This document shows positions 50,716-60,459 of a DNA stretch of 64,000 nt, piece after piece. The translations under genes and the position numbers were made by a program. The stretch comes from Thysanoteuthis rhombus. Taxonomy: Eukaryota; Mollusca; Cephalopoda; Oegopsida; Thysanoteuthidae. How positions within the stretch are numbered: position 1 is the stretch's first letter; each line of letters begins with the position of its first letter. The stretch covers positions 35,855,977 to 35,919,976 of the forward strand of contig OY735219.1 of NCBI GenBank assembly GCA_963457665.1. The letters are read 5' to 3'. Under the pieces are notes generated by a model. The model made no database searches. It saw nothing but the letters and a program-made list of their open reading frames with translations, and was not told the origin of the DNA.

Positions 50716-51600
50716 CTTATTTTGAGAGATGGATTTTCTATGACATGCTCAGGTAGATATTTAAACAATGCGATGTGGATGTACTGCCTAGGAGATAGAT
50801 CTCCAGAACCTAAGCTTATACTTCTTATAATGGTCCCTGATCTCTCAGCACTGATACCAATATAACTCAATCAAATATTTTTCGTAATAAATTTAGTTCA
50901 TGTTAAATTACCTAAATAAATAATGATAACAGGGAGTATCATGAACAGTCTTCAATGTAGCTATAAACCAGACTTTGGTTAATGTTGTATGTGTTTAAGG
51001 ATAAACATGTACAATTTATCATGTAGCAATACATATCAATAACTAATCATATTTGCCTAGTCGCACAAAGAACTTTCCTGATGAGATACACTAATCCATT
51101 GCATCTTGTTCAAAAACAACATTATATGTTTTAAAATAATTGCAGGTATAATTTTGTTTTGCTCTTCATTTTTCAGGAATCTATCTAGTGGGTTAAACTG
51201 GGTATATAACACAGAACCAGTCACATAGCTTAGGTTGTCTGTGCTCTGTATCAAAGACAGTGCCGAGGGGCAAAGACAGCGCCTGGGCAATTGCTCAATA
51301 TCCTAACGTAGGGTATATTTATCAATTAACAGACATTATAGACTAGAGGAAATTTTGTGTCTGGAGGTGACTGCCCTCCCTTGTCCCCCTTTCTCTACAC
51401 CCTGTAGGGAACACTTAGATGTTCATCATGGGTTACTTAGTTTATCATCTTCCTGGATCTATGAGGACCTGCTTAATAGTTGAGACCAGAAATTCTGGTG
51501 ACAGCTATTAGTATGGCTTCAGTCCAGCTGAAGGTCAAACTACAAAGGAAGACTATATTGGAGGATTATAATCCCAAAGGAAGGAATAGTTCTAGTACTA
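50716..51600. other. Intergenic, nothing recognised
   Basis: No long open frame with coding character. Contains ordinary AT-rich sequence and a C/T-rich patch near 51370-51400. Confidence 0.55.
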
Positions 51601-52024
51601 AAAACCATCAACCAAAATTATCAACAATGTTCAATATAGATTTTTTCAAGTTTAAAGTGATTCTGATTGGCTGGCTGGCTATGTCTTTGGTATGTATAGG
51701 CTGCACCAATGGAGTTAGAGGGCTGAAAATTTAAACATTACTCCATATTACGTATAGAAAAAACGTTTGTTTTTTTTTGTTGAAATTTCAAAGGAAGGTT
51801 AGGGGTAGATTTACAATGTTAGTTTATGTTGAATTGGTCCCTTAGTATTTGTCAGTGTTCATGCTATTTTTTTTTAAATTTGGACTTTTTAGTGATCCAA
51901 CAAAAGGCAAGAGAAATGGTTTATTCACTGATCCCCTTTTTTTTTTTTGACCACCCTCACCACATCATGCTGCTGAAAGACATTTGTCATGTAACAGTTT
52001 CTGTTAAGTGACTACCCAGACCTA
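51601..52024 (+). repeat. Family A repeat, copy 13
   Basis: Contains AACCATCAACCAAAATTATC, GGCTGGCTGGCTATGTC, TTAGAGGGCTGAAAATTTAA, TTGGTCCCTTAGTATTTGTC and TTAAGTGACTACCCAGACCT. Near full length. Confidence 0.88.
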
Positions 52025-52119
52025 TTAATATCTTTGCATTTAATATTCAAACACTAATAACTGTCTTTCCTGGTTTATGTGAAATGTTTCTTTTAATAAA
52101 TGAATTAGTCATTCTCAAT

Positions 52120-52275
52120 GGGGGGCAATATTGCTTCAAAAAGGGGCAAAAATTAAACTGAGGGGGACGATAGATTGTTACGTATAAAAATAGATGTTTC
52201 TTGGAAAGAAAAAGGTGATTTGTTTTTCATGTCATCAAAATCCAAAAGTAAGGGGAAGTTACTCTAAATTAGAAA
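52120..52275 (+). repeat. hAT-like fragment, copy 2
   Basis: Starts CATTCTCAATGGGGGGCAAT and matches 13953-14100 over about 150 bp. The terminal-like start suggests hAT; only one end is identified. Confidence 0.4.
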
Positions 52276-52749
52276 ATTACAATATGTGAATAGAAAAAAA
52301 TTGTTTTAATTAATTATTTCCATTACCATTATTGTGTTTTTCATTATGCAAGCATGTGTAGGTCACCTTGAAATTCCAAATCTAACAACTTAATTCCAGA
52401 TTTACTTGGCTTCACCAAGCGAAATATATAATGGAAAGCAATGTCCTTTTTGGGAGATTTTTTTTATTTAAAAGATTTACCAAAAGGTGGTGGGGACAGG
52501 GAAAAAAGTTTGAAAAAAACTCCGAGATAAATGAATGTATTAGTGAAAAACCTGTTTCTCACTCAAAAAGATGACAGAAAGAATCCCTTGCAGCATAGAA
52601 TTTAATTATTTTCTTAAGAAACCGTGCAAAAGCAGGATATCATTGATTGAAAATGAGGAAAAAGGACAGAAAACTTCTAAAAAATTCATTAATTTTTTTT
52701 GGCAAGCAGCTGCCAAATCTTTTTTTTTTTCACTAATATACCCACGATT

Positions 52750-52890
52750 CTTATAAACTAGCTGAAAACTTACCATGGGTTGGATTTTCAGCTAGATGTC
52801 TACTTTATATAGTTGAACAAAAAGATAAAGATTTGGTTTAGCCAACCTGATGGACACAAAGTAAGGGTCTGGTTTAGCATTATACTTATA
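52750..52890 (-). repeat. Family C repeat with Helitron-like end, copy 2
   Basis: Reverse complement of the 32394-32530 family: ACCCTTACTTTGTGTCCAT, CTTTATCTTTTTGTTCAA, TAGACATCTAGCTGAAAATC and a terminal TTTCAGCTAGT. The interval 52280-52740 before it is AT-rich and unassigned. Confidence 0.5.
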
Positions 52891-52944
52891 TAAGACATGA
52901 GGGGTTGATGGGCTTCACCCTGCAATGCTGGCCAATGATGTCAT

Positions 52945-52947
<3 letters not shown>

Positions 52948-52990
<43 letters not shown>
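52948..52990. repeat. (GA)n microsatellite
   Basis: Uninterrupted GA array of about 43 bp, directly upstream of an RTE fragment. Confidence 0.97.
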
Positions 52991-52994
<4 letters not shown>

Positions 52995-53039
52995 TACATA
53001 CCTTTCCCAAAGGCATTAATGCAAAGTGAACAAAAACTC

Positions 53040-53150
53040 TCCGCCAGTGGACATCATGACACCATATGGATCCCCAGAGATCAATTGCAAAACTGAAGCC
53101 GTCAGAAGACAAGATGGAGAGACGTACTAGATAAGTTCAGAAAGTGTTCT
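53040..53150 (+). mobile_element. RTE LINE short 3' fragment
   Basis: Nucleotide blocks 'ccagtggacatca', 'atggatccccagagatca', 'agacaagatggagagacg' and 'agataagttcagaaagtgtt' match the NRWTS..TWIPRDH...RW.DKLDKFRKYW segment of the family. Separate from the next copy, which restarts upstream in the element. Confidence 0.7.
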
Positions 53151-53234
53151 GTGTCGCTTATTTTCTGTGCTGTTAACCACTTGGCCCCTTGCACATCTTT
53201 ACTCTTAGTTGTTTTCTTCCTCTTTCTTTTATTC

Positions 53235-53715
53235 CTCTGCAACATCCAAAAACAAGAAAATCCCATTAGTCTCAAAAAGAAGGGTCTACAACCAATGCAT
53301 CCTCCTGACAGTCACCTTTGGAGCTAGAACCTAACCAAGAGACTGACCCACAAACTGGGAACCATGCTACATAAACATGGAAGAATCATGCTCAACATCA
53401 AGTGGAAAGATCATAAGAAAGCACAGTATATTAAGGGAAAAACTGGATTCCAAGACATCATAAAAGCAATTTGAAAACTCAAATGACGATGGGCTGGTCA
53501 TGTTGCAAGAATGGCAGACAACTGATAAACGTCATGGCTCACAACATGAATTTCCAGAAATCACATGTGAAACCGAGGCCAGAAGAATATAAGATGGAAA
53601 GACAAACTAGACAAGTTCAGAAAGTATTGGCGAGATGCCCATGATACACAGGTGTGGCTAATCCTAGGGAAGGTCTTTGTCCAAAGATGAATGATAAAAG
53701 ATAATGATGATGAAC
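53235..53715 (+). mobile_element. RTE LINE 3' part with GAT tail
   Basis: Frame-broken matches to KNKKIPLVSKRRVYNQCILL, TVTFGART, RLTHKLGTMLHKHGRIMLNI, KWKDHKKAQYIKGKTGFQDI, WAGHVARMADN, DKLDKFRKYWRDAHDTQVWL and ILGKVFVQR, ending in 'ataatgatgatga' (53702-53713). 5' truncated and inactive. Confidence 0.82.
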
Positions 53716-53756
53716 TTGTCACTACACATATTTCCCGCTTCTTAGAAACAATCAAC

Positions 53757-54192
53757 ACAGTCACCAAACTATTGAAATAGATTTCTTCAGTTTTCAACTT
53801 GTTCCAGCTGGCTGTCTATGTATGTAATTATGTATGTATGATTCATGCATACAGGTTGAAATTTTCAGCATTGACTACTCGGTATGTCTGGAAAAAAATT
53901 GTTTTGTTTTAAAAAGTTTCCCCTCAAATAGATTTTCAAGTATGTGTGTGAGTGTGTGTGTGTGGGGGGGGTCAATTTACAATGTGCGCTCATGCTAAAT
54001 TGGTCACTATTCCATGCCTGCATTTTTTTGAAAATTCAAACTTTTCACTTGACCCACAAAAGGTGAGAGAAGTAAATTATTTATTGAACTACCCTAAATC
54101 CAAATTTTTGATTGATCGCTCCCAACATAGTATGCTGCCAAAAAACATTTGACATGTGACCGTTTCTATTAAATGTCTAACCAGACCTTTCA
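53757..54192 (+). repeat. Family A repeat, copy 14
   Basis: Contains AGATTTCTTCAGTTTTCAAC, CAGCTGGCTGTCTATGTATG, a TGTGAGTGTGTGTGTG insertion, CATGCTAAATTGGTCAC and AATGTCTAACCAGACCT. Confidence 0.88.
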
Positions 54193-54234
54193 TTGAATAA
54201 CCGTAGCCAGGTGATGAATTATTCTACCCTTCTT

Positions 54235-54550
54235 ATATGCGCGTGTGTTTTGTCTATGTGTTTGTGTCTTCCTCCTGGCCATACTGTTTTGTCCCCAGAA
54301 TTGAAAATTGGCATCAGGACTCCACTAGACTACTTCTTAGTATGTTCTTATTTTTGGAAAAAGAGCTCTTCTGATCTCTTTGGGGCCTCATTCTGATGGG
54401 TTTATAAATGACATCTTGATTCTCCAGAATCTAGATATTTCTAGATGTTTTTTTTTAACACTATTTCAGATGTTTTCCAGTGGAAACACCAGTGATATCA
54501 TTAATAAAATTTATTCTGATGATATTTATTCTATGATAGAACTTTTTTCT
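54235..54550 (+). repeat. Repeat family D, copy 2
   Basis: Matches 40225-40560 through CCATACTGTTTTGTCCC, TTGGCATCAGGACTCCACTA, GACATCTTGATTCTCCAG and ATCTAGATATTTCTAGATG. Followed by a T/C-rich stretch at 54600-54750. Confidence 0.75.
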
Positions 54551-54784
54551 CTATATCTGACTTGAAATTTTGATGCTACAATTGTTCCATTATTGACTGT
54601 GATACCGAGTTATCTTTCTCATTGATTTCCTTCTTATTTCTCTCTCTCATTCATCTCCCTCATTCTCTCTTTTCACTTCTCTCATATTTGTCTCATTCTC
54701 CAATCTCTCTTATTCTTTCTTTCATCTCTCCCTCTCTATGTGCATCCCTCTCACCCTGTTTGTCACATGTTAAGACGTTGGACA

Positions 54785-54960
54785 CTCAGGTTTTCATACG
54801 ATCACCAAAGGTAAGCATGGTTGAGCCTGTCCAGTACCTAGATGGTTGACCGTTTGGAGCTTAGTGCCGTAAGAAGCTGAGTATCATGTAGACCCCCACC
54901 GCAGCGATCCCGTAGATCCCCCTAAGGAAGAGACCAATCTCTACACTATGCTTAATAATG
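54785..54960 (+). repeat. 5S rRNA-like SINE (SINE3-type) fragment
   Basis: 54800-54874 aligns with the 3' two thirds of 5S rRNA: box-A-like AGGTAAGCATGGTTGAGCCT, AGTACCTAGATGG, box-C-like GGTTGACCGTTTGGAGC, then GTGCCGTAAG. It is too diverged for a functional 5S gene and continues into an unrelated tail to about 54960, as expected of a 5S-headed SINE. The T-rich stretch at 55021-55075 follows. Confidence 0.6.
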
Positions 54961-55718
54961 CAAGCCCAACCCTCCCCCATCTTCCATCAAAGAATGAAAG
55001 AATGAATGTTTGTCACATGTCCTTTTTTTTTCTCTCTCTCTCTCTGTTTCCGTCTCTCTATCTCTGTCGCTTATTGTGTCCATCAACCTACTGATTTGAA
55101 ATAATGTCAAGTGAATGGAATCCACTTCAACTTTCTGCTTTATTTTTCCTAAATAAAGCCAGAGTGAAAATCAATCTCCTCATCTTTCTCTTTCAGAGTC
55201 TTCAGCAGATCAATTACTTCAGCTGGGTAGGTGAGACTCACTACTCTGTACTCCAGAAAATACTGACCACTTCATTATCAAGTTTTGTTGTTTTTCTTGC
55301 CAGTAGAAGCATTGTAAATCATCATCATTGATTTCCGAATACAATTTACCTTCATCTTAATTTTATCAAAAAATAAATAATTGCTTCACTGATACCGATA
55401 CTACCCGGTCCAGAAATCAGAATAAACATGGCACAGAGATATTGGGGTAGAGGGTAGGTATGGATTTAGACTTCTGTGAGCCAGCAAAAGCTCTCATAGG
55501 TGAGTTGGTGAAGCAGCTGAAGCATAGATCTGATTACAAGGGTACGAGTTTGGGTCTTACTGAGAGTTTATTCTTTAATTTCCTCCTGTGTTGTTTGTTT
55601 ACTCATTGCCGTAGATTGACAAATATTGAAAAAACAAAAACATTTTCTGTTGACATAATAATGAATAAATGTTAGAGTAGGAACTCACTTATGTCAGCCA
55701 AAATAGTCACCGGATTCG
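54961..55718. other. Intergenic, nothing recognised
   Basis: Simple CT-rich DNA at 55022-55070, then AT-rich sequence. Open frames up to about 75 residues here have no recognisable domain. Confidence 0.55.
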
Positions 55719-56052
55719 TAAACATAGCTTTCTTCAGTTTTCAAGTTGGTTTGGCCGTCTGTATCATACGTCATTATGTATAAAAAAATTTTAAAAATTT
55801 TTTGACTCCCCTCCCCCGAATAGGTTTTAGTTGGGAGTTCAATTCGCAATGCGAGTTTTTGCTAAACTGATCCCTTATCCCGTCATGATTCACGATTAAA
55901 AAAAAAATTTCTTCTAGTGATCACGGAATGAGAAGTAACATTCATTTATCATCCATTTTGAATTCTTCATTTGATCTCTGTCAACAAAACATACTGTTAG
56001 AAGACGTTGGTCACATGACAATTTCTATTGAGTGACTAACCAAACCAGTTTT
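55719..56052 (+). repeat. Family A repeat, copy 15
   Basis: Contains AGCTTTCTTCAGTTTTCAAG, TTGGTTTGGCCGTCTGTAT, TAGTGATCACGGAATGAGAA, AAGACGTTGGTCACATGAC and TTGAGTGACTAACCAAACC. Confidence 0.87.
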
Positions 56053-56214
56053 TGATATTATTCAAGTACAATGTAATTGAAAAATTTATCTAAATAAGCC
56101 GTCATTTTTTGACGAAATGGATTAACTAGTTTTCAAATAACATTGTCAAATTTTTGATATCTTGGTCCCTTCCTAACAACCCACACGATGGTGAATTTTA
56201 GTTGCAACACTAAG

Positions 56215-56466
56215 TATATAAAAACAGATAAGCATTGCATAATGCTCTTCCATAGGAATAGAGCACTCTGGTGGATGAAGGATTTCAGTAAAAATAAATA
56301 TATCGCTTAAATTCAGCCTTACTAACTGTCCAGAGGTAGGATATCGGCCTGCAGGTCTGAAGTGAAGTTTTCAATTCTGCCTCGCGGTACTGGATGAGAT
56401 AATGGGAAGTCTATAACCACACTGAATAGATGTAATACATCGAAACAGCTGTCTGTGGATGACACA

Positions 56467-56530
<64 letters not shown>
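56215..56530 (+). repeat. tRNA-derived SINE, family F, copy 1, with (TA)n tail
   Basis: Matches 62025-62386: CTCTTCCATAGGAATAG, ATATATCGCTTAAATTCAGC, GAGGTAGGATATCGGCCTG, CAATTCTGCCTCGCGGTACT, GAAACAGCTGTCTGTGGATG, then a 61-bp TA array (56470-56530). The A box is partly deleted in this copy. Confidence 0.75.
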
Positions 56531-56532
<2 letters not shown>

Positions 56533-56639
56533 AAAACAATACAGACTTGATAATCACTAGTGTTCATTTGGGGGTTGAATGAATACCTCTCAGAAGCAAA
56601 CACACAACTAAGCAACACTGAATTTCACAAAGAACTCCC

Positions 56640-57000
56640 TAACGATCCCTTCAACGAATACAAAAACATAATAACCCAATCTCTAACGTAGTTATACAGC
56701 AACATGATAGACAAAGGAACACAGAATATATTTGAACCCACTTCCCAGGTTCTTCGTTCTTCCCAAAATCCACAAACCAAATAACCCAGATAGACAAGTC
56801 ATCTTTTCCACAAACTGCCACACTACCAAACTATCTAAATAGGTAGATCACCACGCAAGTTAAATCCAACATATGAGACACTACAGACCTTTTACACAAA
56901 ATCAAGCACATCGCAACTATCCCAGACAAAGCACTTCTAGTCTCTATGGACGTCAAATCTCAGTATTCAAACATTAAATATATCTAATATTGGGAACTTG
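56640..57000 (+). mobile_element. Penelope-like element reverse transcriptase remnant
   Basis: Frame-broken translation gives FPKSTNQITQIDKSSFPQTA, then VKSNI*DTTDLLHKIKHIAT and IPDKALLVSMDVKSQYSNIK. The conserved order PKIHKP...RPI.S, I.DT.DFL..I and LLV.MDV.SLYTNI is that of Penelope-like retroelements. The downstream catalytic YxDD part is not recognised. Confidence 0.75.
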
Positions 57001-57480
57001 ACAGTCACCCAGACCCATAACAACTAAAACCTTTGTAGGAGCCAACACACTTTAAATGACCTATAAGGTTAATACATATGAAGTTCCTCAACCTGATCAC
57101 CCCCACCATCTATACTATCCCTAACGTACCCGCACAATCCAACACTAAACCACTTCCCCTCTACCCTGACACCTTATGTCCCCTCCAAGACCTACTACTG
57201 CTGCTAACACCACAGACTTCATCACAGACTGAACTAAGCCCCACACAACAGAATGACCCTAACAGATGAGATCCCATTTTTTGCTCACAAAGCAAAGCTC
57301 CTGATAGTGGACTTACGTTCCACTGTAAACTTATAACCATTAACTGGCACACACACACACACTCACACACACACACACACACACACACGCACAGAGTACA
57401 CGCTACTGAGGATGAGAATACCCCCCGAAACATGTCTAGACCTTCAATGAAAATATTTACGGATTAATAAACTTAGTTTC
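57001..57480 (+). mobile_element. Penelope-like 3' region with (CA)n and possible hammerhead core
   Basis: Continues the Penelope-like fragment. A (CA)n stretch lies at 57349-57389. Then CTGAGGA (57406-57412) and CGAAAC (57426-57431) stand 13 bases apart, the spacing and words of a hammerhead ribozyme core, followed by 'atgtctagacc'. Penelope-like elements are known to carry such ribozymes. Stem II pairing is poor in this copy. Confidence 0.4.
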
Positions 57481-57522
57481 CATACACTTTCGCTCCTGAA
57501 TCTGTCTCACTCCCTATAGTTC

Positions 57523-57527
<5 letters not shown>

Positions 57528-57588
<61 letters not shown>
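57528..57588. repeat. (TA)n microsatellite
   Basis: Uninterrupted TA array of about 61 bp, adjoining a truncated minus-strand SINE head at 57588-57650. Confidence 0.98.
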
Positions 57589-57591
<3 letters not shown>

Positions 57592-57650
57592 GCTGCTTCA
57601 ATATAGCAGTGCTCTTACTATTGAACAAAACAACCACCGTAATTCCAAAT
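57588..57650 (-). repeat. tRNA-derived SINE, family G, truncated head
   Basis: The reverse complement, GTTCAATAGTAAGAGCACTG followed by TTGAAGCAGCTAC, matches the head of the copy at 57730-57968; the B box and body are replaced by the TA array. Confidence 0.5.
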
Positions 57651-57729
57651 AACTGCTTTAACTCTTAATTCTCATTTTGTTCTTCCACTGTCTACATCTA
57701 CTCTATCTGTTTCTTTCAATGTGGACAAT

Positions 57730-57968
57730 TATATTATTGAGAAATGGATATATAATCCGATAAAAATAACTTACAAATTGCGTTATGTTATTTAGAAACT
57801 CTAGTTGAAAAGATATCCCATCATTACTCAGTGAATGGCCTAGACAACGTAAATACAATAAATGATTGAAAAAAATGGGGGCAACTATAGGAATCGAACA
57901 TGCGACTGATAGGGTAACTGCTTCAACGTAGCTTTGCTCTTACCTTTGAGCTCAACAGGCGAGCGTGT
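57730..57968 (-). repeat. tRNA-derived SINE, family G, copy 1
   Basis: Minus strand: A box GAGCTCAAAGGTAAGAGC, B box CATGTTCGATTCCTAT, then a body with TTGTATTTACGTTGTCTAGG, CTTTTCAACTAGAGTTTC, AAATAACATAACGCA and ATATATCCATTTCTCAATAA. The body is shared with 58860-59030 and 59205-59356. Confidence 0.75.
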
Positions 57969-58790
57969 ATGAACATAATGCTAAATTCTTAGTGGCTGTT
58001 AATTCCCTGTTATGATCAGTGATAATTATAATTACTTTCATACGAACCTCCTACTTTTATAGACACCTAACGTTTTCAATGGACATGGTCAGATTTGAGA
58101 TCTGAAAGTGAATTACGATGGGCATGCGCATTAATCAATGTGAATTACTCCTGCAGCTTATCTCTGTATTACTCATAACAACCAATCATCGTCTGAAAAG
58201 TTTTATTTGAGTTTTGCACGTAAAGAAATTTTACGATCTTTCGTTCATGACAATTTGATTAGTTGATGTTACATGTCATTACTTTGGTTCTGCAAGGGAA
58301 AATATCAAATAGGAAAATCGAAAAGCCACCTCCATCTGCGAAAAAAACAAAAACATGGGAATAAGACATGCATGAAATTCAAATACCGTATATAACGAAT
58401 CGATTACAAGGGTATTCGAAGAACTACCACCCACTGCAAATCATTCAAGCACCATAATTAGTGTCGGACTGGCCCACGGGAAACCGGGAAATCTCTCGAT
58501 GGGCCTCTTTTAGATTCAGCCCTTCTTTGGAGGCAGAACATTTATTGGGAGACATGTTTTCTAGATTGTTTGCTGTTGTCGTTATTTGTGCCGTATAAAA
58601 TACCCGGATCGTTTATTTTAGTATAAAGATTTTAATTCGTATTGTATCTATATTATTTAATATTAGTAGCTAAAATAGCCAAGAAATATAGCATTTTGTT
58701 CGCCTACTTAAAATCATTCCTTCTATTTGATTCATTTGCGAATACATAGATGTATGAAACGATAAGCAGATAAAGAAAATGGATCCGCTG
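57969..58790. other. Intergenic, partly repeat-like
   Basis: 58400-58465 (TTACAAGGGTATTCGAAGAA...CACTGCAAATCATTCAAGC) resembles 38726-38800 in intron 19. GTGTCGGACTGGCCC at 58463 resembles a hAT-type end; no partner found. No gene. Confidence 0.45.
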
Positions 58791-58794
58791 AAGG

Positions 58795-59030
58795 AATCGA
58801 AATTGCAACCGATTGGTAGCCGTTTTAACGTTGCGTTACCAAGCAGCCCGACGGGAAGGCTTCCATTTTCATTGATTGTTTATTCTATTTACGCTTCCTT
58901 GGCCAAGTGACGCATTTTCCGTGTAATAACGAGAGGTGATTTCAAATAGAGTTTCAAATAACATAATACATTCGTAATTATTCTGTCAGATCATATATCC
59001 ATTTTTTAATAATATCACTGTCCATGTTGA
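58795..59030 (+). repeat. tRNA-derived SINE, family G, copy 2
   Basis: Body TTTTCATTGATTGTTTATTC, CTATTTACGCTTCCTTGGCC, CATTTTCCGTGTAATAACGA, TTTCAAATAACATAATACAT and ATATATCCATTTTTTAATAA. The head is rearranged: an inverted GGAATCGAAATTGCAACC lies at its 5' side. Confidence 0.7.
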
Positions 59031-59117
59031 GGAACTATAATGCAGGCATAGACAGTGGATGAGCAAGATGAGAAGGTAGGAATGAAACAGTTATTTGGTC
59101 CTTCGCCTTGCTGCCTT

Positions 59118-59354
59118 TCTGCTGAGCTATTTGCTCAATGGAAAGAGCTATGGTACGTTAAAGTGGATACGTATCGGCCGCACGTTCGATTCCTACAGCA
59201 GCTGCATTTTCACTAATTGTTTTTCTATTTACGCTGTCTTGGCCAAGTAATACATTCTCCGTGTGATAATGGGGTTCATTTCAAATAAAGTTTTAAATAA
59301 TATAATGCATTCGTAATTTTTCTGTCTGATCCTACATCCATGTTTTAATAATAC

Positions 59355-59385
<31 letters not shown>

Positions 59386-59390
59386 AATAA
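59118..59390 (+). repeat. tRNA-derived SINE, family G, copy 3, with GAT tail
   Basis: A box TGAGCTATTTGCTCAATGG, B box CGCACGTTCGATTCCTAC (59184-59201), body CTATTTACGCTGTCTTGGCC, CATTCTCCGTGTGATAATGG, TTTTAAATAATATAATGCAT and ATCCATGTTTTAATAATACT, then (GATGAT)n at 59356-59390. This is the most complete copy, about 240 bp plus tail. Confidence 0.8.
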
Positions 59391-59429
59391 TAGTGAAAAT
59401 GAATTAAGAATGAATGAATAAATAAATAA

Positions 59430-60068
59430 ATAAATGAATGCACCAGAGCAAACTATATGAAAACAAACAGAGAGCACACAGACGGACAGCAAGTGTCGCC
59501 TCTGTGGGGAAAGAGATGAGACCGTAAACCGCATAACTAGTGAACGTAGTTAACTCGCCCAGAAGGAGTATAAACACAGACGCGATGGAAAAGCAACAAT
59601 TATACACCGGGAACAGAGTAAACGGATGGGATTTAATCATGCAGAAAAGTGATACCAGCACAAACCGGAGACAGCCTTGGAGAATGGAAACCACAAATTA
59701 CTTTGGGACTTTGACATCCAAATGGACCACCCCAGCCAAGTGAGAAGACAAGACCTAGTAATCGTGGATAAGATGAGGAAAATCTGCCAAATAGTAGTCG
59801 TGGCCAGACCTTCAGACCATAGAGTAAAAAGGAAAGAGTGAAAAACTTGAAAATACCAGGATCTGGCAAGAGAACTGAAGGTGTGGAACATGAAAGTCAG
59901 GGTAGTACCAGTAATAATAGGTGCACTCAGAACCATACCGAAGACACTGAAAGTGAGATTAGAGGAACTTGGGATAAAAGGGAGGATTGAGACTGTGCAA
60001 ACCACAGCACTGCTAAGAACTGCACGAATACTGAGGAAATATAAGATATACGACCCCAGCTATTAGCA
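59430..60068 (+). mobile_element. LINE C-terminal (zinc-knuckle and nuclease-like) domain remnant
   Basis: Frame-broken translation: CRLCGERDETVNRITSERS, LAQKEYKHRRDG, LLWDFDIQMDHPSQVRRQDL, VIVDKMRKICQIVVVARPSD, HRVKRKE, KYQDLARELKVWNMKVRVVP and VIIGALRTIPKTLKVRLEEL, GIKGRIETVQTTALLRTARI, LRKYKIYDP. This is the familiar RLCG..DETV.HI...C ... WDF.IQTD..I..RRPDIV..D domain of a non-LTR retrotransposon. Stops and frameshifts show it is inactive. Clade not assigned. Confidence 0.75.
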
Positions 60069-60396
60069 GTGGCCGGATAGAGGAGGGGGAAAAAAGACCA
60101 ACAACACACAAATAGTGGTGGAGATACGAACCACAGCACTGCTGTGATAGGTGAGGGAGAGATGAGATGAGAGGAGGCCTGAAGACCTGAGGAAAGTTAT
60201 TGTCACTCAGCCTCCAGCGATGACTACTGGGCAACTAGTGTGAAACTGTAAACCACAATACTTTTGCAGACTATGAGAGTGTGAAAAGGAGGGCTGGAGA
60301 CTTGAGGAGACTTGCTGTCACTCAACCTCCGGCGATAACCACCAGGCAACTGGTGTGAAATTGTTGTTAATAATAATAATAACAATAATAATAATA

Positions 60397-60457
<61 letters not shown>
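60069..60457 (+). repeat. LINE 3' region in tandem duplicate, TAA tail and (GT)(TA) array
   Basis: Two diverged units: 60172-60249 and 60290-60365 share GA(C/T)(C/T)TGAGGA, TGTCACTCA(G/A)CCTCC, GCGAT(G/A)AC(T/C)AC and GGCAACT(A/G)GTGTGAAA. Then (TAA)n to 60395, GT run 60396-60410 and TA array 60411-60457. The unit pair is likely the LINE 3' UTR duplicated, upstream of its TAA tail. Confidence 0.7.

Positions 60458-60459
<2 letters not shown>

Noticed and set aside
54785-54874. Functional 5S rRNA gene
   Set aside because: Too diverged, 5' third not alignable, no downstream T-run terminator at the right place.
59118-59205. Functional tRNA gene
   Set aside because: Good A and B boxes, but no acceptor or T-stem pairing, and the sequence continues into a repeated SINE body.
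59637-60005. 122-residue minus-strand open frame
   Set aside because: It is antisense to the LINE C-terminal domain recognised on the plus strand.
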